Assembly: GCA_963693305.1 (NCBI GenBank)
Contig: OY855908.1
Span: 29,026,305 to 29,090,304 of the forward strand
Length of the DNA: 64,000 nt
Origin: Meandrina meandrites
Taxonomy: Eukaryota; Cnidaria; Anthozoa; Scleractinia; Meandrinidae
Direction: 5' to 3'
In this document: one piece after another, positions 54,531-64,000 of the stretch
Numbering within the stretch: position 1 is the first letter of the stretch
Layout: each line of letters opens with the position of its first letter
Notes under the pieces: generated by a model
The model's database searches: none
Seen by the model: the letters and a program-made list of their open reading frames with translations, nothing else
What the model was told of the DNA's origin: nothing
Translations under genes and position numbers: made by a program

Positions 54531-56574
54531 AATGTTACTGAAATGCTTTCAAAGAGAAGGAACAAAATGGCATCAGCTGCATGTAAATAATTAGCTGTAT
54601 CCCCCATACACATTGCATGCCTATGCTATTAATATATATTTTTTCCTTTTCTGTTTTACTTTGGTGAAAATGCAGCACAGTAAATTATTTAAATTAACTG
54701 GTTTGTTTGTTAGTTTTGGTACTAAATATTTTTTTTAAACAAACATTTTTAAATTATTTCCAATACATGTAGTTAATTTTTAGTGGGGATGTAAAACAGA
54801 TCTGACTGCTTTAAAGTGTTTTGGTTGTGGCACTTATTTGAGTGTGGTGCCCTTCAAAAGATCATAACATTTGTGAATGATAACAAGAAGGAGAAAAGTA
54901 ATAAAATATAGCCACTTTGAAATGAAAATCATTGTAATCCAAAAGAATAAAACTTTTAGGCTGTTTTTTAAGTTGGGCTCCCCAATATTGATACGTGCGG
55001 TGTTTACGTCACTCAGACTAAAAAAGTGAGCAGATTTCGGCCATATGGGCCTCACTCTTTCAGCTAAAAGGTTAACTTGGAGACAGGTTAATTGGTGCAG
55101 AAGTCCAGTACTGGCAGTCTGCATCTGACATTTCATAGAAAGTCAGTCAGGGAAAAGCATTTTCCAGTCCTAAAACTGCTCTGGCAAGTTTAGTACAAGG
55201 TCTAAGCATAAATGGTATTAAGCTTTACTGTCCCAGTCAAGAAACAAAAAATTCTGGTTTTAGCTATTATATAGAGTTCTTTGACAATTCATTGATAACA
55301 TCTACAACTTTATTAAAAAATAGTGTAAAAAGTACATGTGATAAACTCCCCAAGGAACTTCAAGGGAAACAAAATAAATTTTTCCTGTAATAATAACTGT
55401 ACTTAATCCATACCTTATACATGTAGCAGTGGTTTTGAATTAAGTGTCGAAAGTGAACTAGAACCACTGAAAGCAATTCTCACTTTCATTGGTAGAAAAA
55501 AGTAAACTTGAACACTTTTTCAACCAATCAGATTGCCAACCAAAACCAACCCTGACTTGTGCATGCTTCTTTTCCTGCACTTGGCTTCTGCTTGATTGGT
55601 TCATTGCTATTATTGGTAATTGTCACTAAACTGTAAAATAATCTGTTTTTGACAACATGTGAACAATAGTAATATTTTCTCAGTTAGCATTTTTAGTACT
55701 AGTTGAACAATAACAGCTACTAAGTTCTACCTAAAAGACGATACATTAACATAGCTGATATGGCCTTTGAGAAGCAAGCAGGGCTTGAAAAAACTTCCAG
55801 ATTGTTCTTCAAACAAGCAGCTCTCAATTTATTTTGCTTGCCCAGGGCTTTTGTATGCTCTTCTTATTGTTCATACTCTTCAGTATGTTTTAGCTGGCAG
55901 ATAAGACTTGCCTATGCTCTTGCCTTCCAGGCAAGTCAACATGAATAGTTAGTAGCCTGCCAGGACATCAGTATTTGCCCGGACAACTGGAAAGCATCTT
56001 TTTTGGTGGGAAGCATAAAAACAATGACATATTTAATTATGAAGTGAAATCACAATCATACTGTAACTATTAAGCACCCCTACCCTTCATCCCCTGATCT
56101 AATAAGTCCCCCCCCCCTAAATTCACTAGAATATGATGGTATGTCACTACAATTTATGTATGACAAGAAAATAAGGTAACTTTATGCTTTTAAAGTTATC
56201 CATCCACCACTTTTACATATTTTTGCTGCTTTTTTGTCAAATACTTTGCCAATTGGCACCAAAACACTAAAAATTTCACTTTATTTCTCTAGTTTGCACC
56301 CAATTTGAAATGATGCCCTGGTCTCTAAATTACAAGCACCCCCCCCCCCCCCCCCATAACCTTCCCTCCTCACCCCAGCCCTCTCAAAGGTCTTGAAGAG
56401 GAATAAGCCCCTGAGGGGGGCTTACTAGAGCTTTCAAAGCATGCTCTCATAATAACAAAGCTACAACACACTACATGTAAGAACTAATTCCATTTGCAAA
56501 ATTCTAACTAGAATGTGTTTTTCTATATGCAAGTTCAGAGCTGTTGTCAATGCGGTAAAAAAAGTAACCGATTG
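54531..56574. other. Intergenic between AAAS and the helicase, no gene seen
   Basis: AT-rich with C runs at 56110-56117 and 56339-56355. Short open frames here show no recognisable motif. Confidence 0.4.
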
Positions 56575-57882
56575 TCAGTCATTTGGAATAAATGCCTCCC
56601 GTTCAAATGCCTGGTAGTTTTGCATCTGTTGGAAGTGCCTGTCAGTTACAACATCGGCAAGAATTCCTTTTGACTCAGGACGTGATGGACCACGTACAAT
56701 TCTCTGGGCCCTTCCAAGGAATTGCGCAAACTTGACAGGGGAGATTATGTTGGTCATGATAGCTGCAATACTGATGGGTGGGTGATCAAATCCTTCCAGC
56801 AGGGAATCAACCACTACCACGAGCTGAACCTGGTTGTTTTTTATTGCTTGCATTATGGCCAACTTTCGTTTCTTGAGAAGATCTGAATGGTAAGCTACTG
56901 CAGAATCAGGGCTGTTCCATCGATTGTTCCACATGTCTCTCACGTGCTCGGCATAGGCGATATTCTTGGTTATGGCAATGGCCATGTGGGGAATATTGTC
57001 GGGTAAAGGATTTTCCCGATTCTTGTTTCCCTGAATGGACTTGACATTCATCAGGATATTAATAAATATAGTGTTGAGATCGTTTGTACACACGTCAAGT
57101 TCATACCATTTTATTCTGCGAATAATTCGCCCTTGTCTTGCATCTTTTAGGGACAACCTATAAACCATTTTTCCTTCATCGTCTTCCAGTACGCGCTGCC
57201 CATCACCTCTGAAAGGTGTTGCGGTAAAAAATACAACTATTGCGTGATTTTTAAATTTTTGAATGATTCGACGCCATGTTTTAGCCGGATGGTGATGAGC
57301 CTCGTCGACAATCACAAGTGTGAAACTGTCATCGCGCAGGTTGTCTTCCCAGTTGGCCTGAAGAAACTTCTGCGCATTCGCAATAATGATTTCGTGGCTT
57401 TTAAGGAATTCAGGTTTAAGCACGTGTTCGGGTTTTTCAATCTTCACCCCTTTTGGAAGAACATCCACTTGGTAAATATGGGGTACGATCCCTCTCTTTG
57501 TTAGAAAGTTCTCACCTGGTGCATCTGCCGAAACTGTTAATACACCTTCAAGTTGGCTTGCTATAGCGAGATCTGGTGCAATAACCAGCACTGGTTTGTC
57601 AAACCTGTAAAGTGGTTCTCCGTATGGAAAGGCATCTCGCTCGGGAAGCGGATTTAATCCTAATTTTCCTAAAAAGTAGGGAAGACAACTGATCACTCCA
57701 CTCTTTCCCGAACCTGTAGGCATAGAAACCAGAGCAATACGCCCTGCTTGATTTCCATCACCAAAGAACTCCTGAAGGTGGCGAAGAGCTTCAGATTGTG
57801 GGTCCAGAAGCTTTCTCTCGCATTGTATCTCGACATGGTAGCTGTAGCGGTTAAATTTCGGTAGAATTCTAGGAAACGCCAT
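56575..57882 (-). CDS. Intronless SF2 DEAH-type helicase, Irc3/ResIII-like
   Basis: 435 residues in a single exon. Motif I MPTGSGKSG near residue 54, motif Ia region VLVIAPDLAIASQ, motif II VDEAHHHPA near 195, motif III FTATPFRGDG near 219, motif V-like DSLLEGFDHPP and motif VI QFLGRAQRIVRG. This is the organisation of DEAD/DEAH helicases of the restriction type III/Irc3 group, which act on DNA or structured nucleic acid; the substrate is not known here. All motifs are intact. It differs from the other host genes by lacking introns, which fits a retrocopy or a gene of bacterial or viral origin. No mitochondrial targeting sequence is evident. Confidence 0.8.
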   Translation of the reverse strand: MAFPRILPKFNRYSYHVEIQCERKLLDPQSEALRHLQEFFGDGNQAGRIALVSMPTGSGKSGVISCLPYFLGKLGLNPLPERDAFPYGEPLYRFDKPVLVIAPDLAIASQLEGVLTVSADAPGENFLTKRGIVPHIYQVDVLPKGVKIEKPEHVLKPEFLKSHEIIIANAQKFLQANWEDNLRDDSFTLVIVDEAHHHPAKTWRRIIQKFKNHAIVVFFTATPFRGDGQRVLEDDEGKMVYRLSLKDARQGRIIRRIKWYELDVCTNDLNTIFINILMNVKSIQGNKNRENPLPDNIPHMAIAITKNIAYAEHVRDMWNNRWNSPDSAVAYHSDLLKKRKLAIMQAIKNNQVQLVVVVDSLLEGFDHPPISIAAIMTNIISPVKFAQFLGRAQRIVRGPSRPESKGILADVVTDRHFQQMQNYQAFEREAFIPND

Positions 57883-58454
57883 GGCGTAAAACGAGGTTGA
57901 CAGAACTTAATATTTCCAAGAATCGTCAAAGGGAAGAAAAAAAAAACGTGGCTGGGCGGGGCCAGGTGAGATGTCAAATTAAGCGCCATATAAGGCAGTA
58001 GTGGGCGTTTTCCATTCGACCAAAAGTTTCCGGAAATTTCCAGTGGCGAATGTAACAGCGTTTTCTAGTTGACTGCACCCGAATGTAAAACAAAAAACCC
58101 GTTCTATTTGCAAGTCTAATTCCCTCCATATTTCAAAGTCTGACTCTCTGCAACTGGAGTCATTTCATGACTTTGAGCTTATTATTATAAACAAGTTGTT
58201 GGATGAAAATTACGACACTTTTTATTATTTTTTTTTATTTTCATGGCCACAACAGCAGGAACCTTTCAAAAAACTACAGCGACAATGAAATCAAACATAA
58301 TGTTCAATCATTGGTACAACGGCTCTGCGCGCGCGTAATAAATCTTCTACAAAACAACAACGCGTAACATTAACATGATCATCACCGCTGTAATGTTGCG
58401 ATTTGGACTTGATTCGAGAAACTTTGATCTAACTCGATAGCCACAAGATAAGTT
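57883..58454. other. Upstream region of the helicase, no gene seen
   Basis: Contains an A-rich run near 57936 and AT-rich sequence; no TATA box is obvious in the minus direction. Confidence 0.35.
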
Positions 58455-61400
58455 ATAGTCCAGGAGCATATGTTGGATAAATAGCTCCCGTGGGCATTTT
58501 GAGAAGAAAGCAAGCCAGTGGCCTAGTAGTGTTTAGTAGTCCATAAGGAACCCAAAAAATGTTGTTGACAATTTTGTAAAGCGCCGAGAGGGTATTAATA
58601 GGATGTTTAAAAATGACCTGTGTGATCCTGCATGGAAACGAGGCTGAAAAGCTTTGAGTGGTCATAACTTCTTTCTAGTTGGAGAAATATCAACCAAACT
58701 CACCAGATAAGCTAAGTAAACAACACTCAGGCTAGGAAAATAGTTATTTCTATATACGAGGGTCTCGTGATAGATCTGGCGTGGCGTGGCGTAGATTGAG
58801 GCTGGAAAGCTATCCATTGTAAAAAGGCTCAATATGTATGGTGGAGTCGCAGCCTAACTCAGGGGATACACTTGCTAGACAGCCCTGAACCCACCAAATG
58901 GCTTATATTTATTAATGAGAGTCACGTGATTGATCTAGCATGGAAACGAGGCTGGCAAGTCTTGCTTGATGAAATGAGAAAACAAAATAATCCCTACGTT
59001 TTACAAAATTCCCATCTGTTCTTTCGTTTTAAAATATTAACAAGTACTCTATACGAGAAGAAAAATGCCGTTTACTGTTCTCCAATATCTCTTTTCTTTC
59101 CAGAGATATTCAAGCTTTTCAAAAATGCAATTAACAAAGTCATGACGTCATAGGCCCAACCGAATTCTGATTAAATACGGAGAAAGTGATATGTCAACCA
59201 ATTTGTATTGAAAGTCTCTGATTCTTTACAGAAACACTCTGCTAGTTGTGTTTGGCGAACTTTACAACTTGGCTACCATGGCAACACACTAGGTTTCAGA
59301 TCCCGTCAATGCTTAAAGGTTTTCTGGCCAATTTTGGCATTCTTTTTTTAATATTTGTAAGTAATGCTTTACATGCCGGATCTGGCAAGCATATCAATGG
59401 ATCGAATTTTTCCGAACTGAAAAATTCTAAAATATCAAAAGCAAATTGATGGAGACTGGAAAAGAGTGAGTAGATGTTTCACCTGTGGAACTATTAGTCT
59501 GCCACATTCAATGAAAAATGACCGAGATTACTTAATTTTGTACTTGAGAAAAAGTTGGGTTGAGTATTTGACGAGATCAGTCCCCTAATTTGGATATTTT
59601 ACTATTTTTTTTAAGCTTAAATATCTCCGAAACTACATGTTAAATAGATATTTGAAAACGGAAAACGGCATTTTCAATCTTTAGTTAAGAACGCTATGTA
59701 ACGCCAGAAATTGCCAATGTCGTAGGAATGGACTGGCGTGCACAGATCTCTGTTCTTGCTCTGAGGAAGAAGATGAACCCTGCCAAAATGTTTTTACTGA
59801 GGTGATAGATGACGATGAATACAATGAGGAATAAATTGTGGCGAGAGATTTAAAGAAACTGATGGGCCTTGATGATAATGGGCTCATATTTGTTTACATG
59901 TTTCTCTATATAAGGAGTATTCTTAATTTGTAAGTTAGAACTGCCATCGAGATAGGGGACATGTAGAAGGTTACAAGGTGACCTTTTGACACCTCATGAA
60001 GCCCAGTCTGATTTTCAGGAGAAAAGTGAATAAATGTTTTAGGAGTGAGTAGACACAGTGCTTCTCTTGTAAGCCATCGGCATTTTTTTTTTGCATTTTC
60101 CTTTGTGCGACAAGCCTAAAATTTAATACGTGATTCTGCCACGTCCTATCACAGGCTTACCATCAGCTGTTTGAGAGGTCACAGCATGCCCCATATAAAT
60201 ATTCAAATTTTCTCGCTAATCGCTGTTTTAGATATTTCAGCTTCCTAAATATCGCCTTTTACTGCTGTTCACTTGCAATAAAATGAATTAGAAATATTTT
60301 CGCAATGTTTAAGTTTGTTTTTATGCCGTTTTTTTGACGATTTGACGCTTTTGGAATGATAATTGCTAAACTGTCCCAGCTACTGAGTTGGTTGGATGTG
60401 GTCTGACTGGGTTTGAGTGTTTCGTTGCGTGTGATAGCATGAACGCGCTGGATCTCGTGTTGGAGGAATGAGCGATTGTAGCCACGGTCGTTAAGATATT
60501 GGATAACTTCATTATTAGTTTGTAATGTAAAAGTTTCATCAGAAGAGCATATGCGTCGTAGTCTTAGGGTGAGGCTGAATGGAATGGCTCGTTTGGTGTG
60601 TAAGGGGTGACATGATGAGTGTAGGAGATACTGATGTTTGTCTGTAGGTTTAGTATAGAGATCTGTCTGATGAACTATACCAAACTGTTTGAGAGAGACC
60701 TGTATGTCATGAAAAGAGGTAGATGTAGATGAATGAGACAAAGTAAATTTGATAGTGGGATGAAGGTTGTTGAGGTAAGAGATGAATTTAGCAAGGAATA
60801 GAATCGCCTACGATGGAGCCATGCAAGTTTCCATGGCTGTGCCGTGTTTTTGGATGTAGTAGTTGTTGTTGAATTCGAAAGTGTTCATGGTGAGAATCAT
60901 TCTGATGAGGTCACAAAGGGCATCTGTGCGTATGGTGGACGTAGAGCGGTCGCGGGTGTCGAGGAAGTGCCGACAAGCGTCAATACCCTTGTTGTGTGGA
61001 ATATTGGTGTAGAGTGACAAGACATCAAGTGTGACAAGGATGGTGTTATGCGTAACTCTCCAAGTTGGTCAAGTTTGTTAGGAAAATGTGACGTGTATTT
61101 GATAAGGAATGCCGTTTTGTGAACGAGATGTGGAAATTGCACGCCTTGATTAGTATTCTATACACAAGTCAAAACTTAAGCCCATAGAACTACTCTTGCA
61201 CGCTTCAAATCGTCCAAAAAACTGCATAAAGACAAAATTAAACATTGCGAAAATATTTCTAATTCAATTCATTTTATTGCAAATGGATATGTTCAGCAGT
61301 AAAAGCCGATTTTAGGAAGCTTAAATATTTACAATAGCGATAAGCGAGGAAATTTAAATTTTTATATGGGGCATGCTATGACTTTGCAAACATGGGATGG

Positions 61401-62089
61401 TAAGCCTGTGGTCCTATTATGATTTATGGTTCACCAATAAGAACTACAGAAGGCACATAGCCTCATTTTCTATCTAACTGATGGCGCGACTATCAATTGA
61501 AGCCATCTATACTATTTTTGTGGCTCCAGAGGATGTGGCTTTTTATATTTGTCGATTTTGAACGGGATGACAAACATGTTCTTTTCATTTCATCAAGCAA
61601 GACTCGCCAGCCTCGTTTCCATGCTAGATCAATCACGTGACTCTCATTAATAAATATAAGCCATTTGGTGGGTTCAGGGCTGTCTAGCAAGTGTATCCCC
61701 TGAGTTAGGCTGCGACTCCACCATACATATTGAGCCTTTTTACAATGGATAGCTTTCTAGCCTCGATTTCACGCTAGATCTATCACGTGACCCTCGTATA
61801 TAGAAATAACTATTTTCCTAGCCTGAGTGTTGTTTACTTAGCTTATCTGTTGAGTTTGGTTGATATTTCTCCAACTAGAAAGAAGTTATGGCCACCCAAA
61901 ACTTTCCAGCCTCGTTTCCATGCTGGATCACACAGGTCATTTTTAAACATCCTATTAATTCCCTCTTGGCGCTTTACAAAATTGTCAACAACATTTTTTG
62001 GGTTCCTTATGGACTACTAAACACTACTAGGCCACTGGCTTGCTTTCTTCTCAAAATGCCCACGGAAATACATTAGCTCCCGGACTATT
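58455..62089. mobile_element. 3.6-kb foldback element with two pairs of inverted arms
   Basis: Outer arms 58455-58980 and 61581-62089 are inverted copies at high identity. An inner inverted pair, about 60141-60350 and 61201-61420, brackets a Penelope-like reverse transcriptase remnant. The left side has about 1.1 kb that the right side lacks. Both outer arms carry the same short open frames (one with NNIFWVPYGLLNTTRPLAC, one with LIFINESHVIDLAWKRGW). Penelope-like elements are known to have inverted or complex flanking repeats, so the whole may be one such insertion or a composite. Confidence 0.65.
60259..61142 (-). pseudogene. Penelope-like reverse transcriptase remnant
   Basis: Motif A region LVTLDVLSLYTNIPHNKG near 61000-61050, then EFNNNYYIQKHGTAMETCMA; after this the frame continues with a gap and a shift into LYTKPTDKHQYL, HSSCHPLHTKRAIPF and LRLRRICSSDETF. 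The catalytic aspartate pair expected between these blocks is absent, so an internal deletion at about 60805 removed the active site. Additional frameshift near 61050. No GIY-YIG endonuclease seen. Confidence 0.7.
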
Positions 62090-62353
62090 AAATTAAAAAA
62101 AAATTCGGGTGCACTCGTCCATGCCAAACTTTGCGCCATGTCTTTTGCGGCTTTGTTGAGATGGCCTTCAATCTTTGCAAAGTGTTTTACCCACCATTCA
62201 TAAATAATATAATCAAAGATTTTTATAATGTTATTGGCGTTTAACTGGACCTACCTTTTTTAATAAAATCGCTTCCAGCAAAAAAGAAAAATTGCTGCGT
62301 TTTCCTAAATTTCTGAAATCAGCTTGTAGCCAAATTTCAGTGTCAATCTTCTT

Positions 62354-62458
<105 letters not shown>

Positions 62459-62733
62459 ATACTACTAATACTGCTGCTGCTGCAGTAGCAAATAAACTGT
62501 TATCCCATAAGAGACCCCGTTCAGGACACCATCAATATGATGTCGGCAAACTGAAGGACCCGCAATGCCTCAATGAATTCCATCTAGTGCTGCAAAATAG
62601 ATTTGAGGCACTCTACGAAATGGTACAAGACCACTACCAAGAAGATGAGGAAGATTAACATCAAAACTCAACAGGCAGACAAACCAGAACAACAAACTAG
62701 CGGAGCAGCAAACAGGAAGTGGAAGGTGATTAA

Positions 62734-63077
62734 AGGGACACTGTCACGAGCATAACTTAAAAAATGCAACAGCCCCAAAACATGTTTACACCATTGGAAA
62801 CCTATTAACAGTAGTCAAGTATTCTTAAAATTACTATACCAGTGTACTAAAGCTAACTATAGAGTGATATCACTGTGATACTTAGAAACACTTTTTAATT
62901 ATTTATTCTTATTTATTCATCCTGTAAATTTTAATATATTGTAAAGTAGCCTAGTGTACCCAATTAATTCTTAATTCGTATTCTTAACTGTATATTTTAA
63001 ATCTTAATATATTGTAACGTAGTAGTGTCCCCAATTAGCTTCTGTAAGCTAAATACCTACCCTGACACTTAAATAAA

Positions 63078-63170
<93 letters not shown>

Positions 63171-63424
63171 CTATCATGACCTTCGGGAGCTTTTGATCTC
63201 AACTCGAAAATGAAGTCAGCCTGACTTTTTCAAGTTCTGTCCTTGTGGTTTGGAAAAACTGATGAAAACTATTTACGGTCACCCTAGCCTTTTCTTTAAA
63301 CAATTTGCTAGATATCCTTCCCTTTAAGTTCTAGGAGCATTTCCTGCATGTTTGAAAGTACTATAAGTCGTAATTTTGGTGCCATTTTACTAAAAAAGCC
63401 AAAAATGTCCGTGACAGTGCCCCT
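62734..63424. mobile_element. 691-bp TTAA-flanked MITE inside the LINE
   Basis: AGGGACACTGTCACG at the left and CGTGACAGTGCCCCT at the right with TTAA on both sides (62730-62733, 63425-63428). Same family as 51737-52119. Holds a (TTA)n tract. Confidence 0.7.
63079..63170. repeat. (TTA)n microsatellite
   Basis: About 30 TTA units within the MITE at 62734-63424. Confidence 0.95.
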
Positions 63425-64000
63425 TTAACAAAGCATATACTGAAACATGTGACAAGTCTTGGTAAAGCTAGCCAAGTTGTGACCAGGCAGCAAAAGAGAC
63501 AATTCTCACAATTCTGAGAAAGACAGGGAAGTCAAAAGGAGTTGCAAGAAGAACAAACGGACTTATGCCAACAACTTGACTAGAGATGCAGAGGAAGCAG
63601 TCCGCAAAGGAGACATTAAGACGCTTTATAACATCACACGCAGACTCTCTGGTCAGAGAAGAACCATGGACCGCCCAATAAGAGACAACACCGGAAGTCT
63701 GCTAACTAAACTGAGCAGTCAACTTTACCACCAGTTACCGATCAACACCGGCAACATCACGAAGGAAGATATTAAACGGGCACTGACAAGACTAAAGAAC
63801 GGAAAAGCTGCGGGATCATATAACATTCCTCCAGAAGCCTTAAAGGCAGGCGGACAAACGTCCATCGATATACTATATGATCTGTTCAATACTATCTGGA
63901 CAACAGAAGAGATCCCGGACGACTGGCTAGACGATGGCCTACTAGTAAAACCGCCTAAAAAGGGAGACACCAGCCTACTGCAAGAACTGGAGAGGAATCA

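Larger units (their letters stand above)
62497..64000 (+). pseudogene. LINE non-LTR retrotransposon fragment, interrupted, runs off the window
   Basis: Two coding segments: 62497-62655 (linker region, PQCLNEFHLVLQNRFEAL then stop) and about 63541-64000 (linker and start of the reverse transcriptase, with TLYNITRRLSG, LKNGKAAGSYNIPPEALKAG and a PPKKGD motif). The order fits RTE/CR1-type LINEs. The part between contains stops and a 691-bp MITE (62734-63424). The catalytic YADD box would be beyond the right edge. The deletion after LLTK suggests a defective copy. Confidence 0.7.

Overview
The window is animal nuclear DNA, most likely from an anthozoan cnidarian such as a stony coral. The evidence is AT-rich sequence, spliced host genes with GT-AG introns, many small tRNA-headed SINEs and MITEs, and a Bel/Pao retrotransposon. 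The species is inferred from the style of the sequence and was not tested by a search.

Layout. Positions 1-7087 hold the right-hand part of an endogenous Maverick/Polinton-like (adintovirus-like) DNA virus. It has an adenain-type protease, two zinc-ribbon proteins (one fused to phospholipase A2), a hydrophobic virion-type protein, an orphan gene, a retroviral-type integrase and a protein-primed-type DNA polymerase B. Several of these are broken, so this is a decaying copy. It probably sits in an intron of the gene to its right, DDX42 (7889-14376, minus), of which only the first six coding exons are in the window. From 14.7 to 20.3 kb there is a 3.1-kb DNA transposon with a 6-bp target duplication. 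At 20503-24359 (plus) a three-exon gene encodes a 140-residue secreted six-cysteine protein with its own TATA box.

MCM9 (26722-34376, minus, 8 exons, 895 aa) and AAAS/aladin (34606-53826, plus, 17 exons, 515 aa) are complete and divergent, and share a 229-bp promoter region. Their exons join in phase without gaps. Introns of AAAS hold a nearly intact Bel/Pao element (37247-43455, identical LTRs, 5-bp duplication) and a dense set of SINEs and MITEs, some nested. Downstream are an intronless bacterial-looking SF2 helicase (56575-57882, minus), a 3.6-kb foldback element enclosing a dead Penelope-like reverse transcriptase (58455-62089), and the start of a LINE that runs off the right edge.

Function. 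DDX42 (splicing and RNA remodelling), MCM9 (recombination repair) and aladin (nuclear pore) are housekeeping genes. The virus block would supply capsid maturation, endosome escape, integration and replication, but as seen here it lacks an intact polymerase. The least described items are the secreted six-cysteine gene, the TATA-like box fused to start codons in the viral block, the zinc-ribbon duplication, and several inverted-repeat elements without a recognisable transposase.
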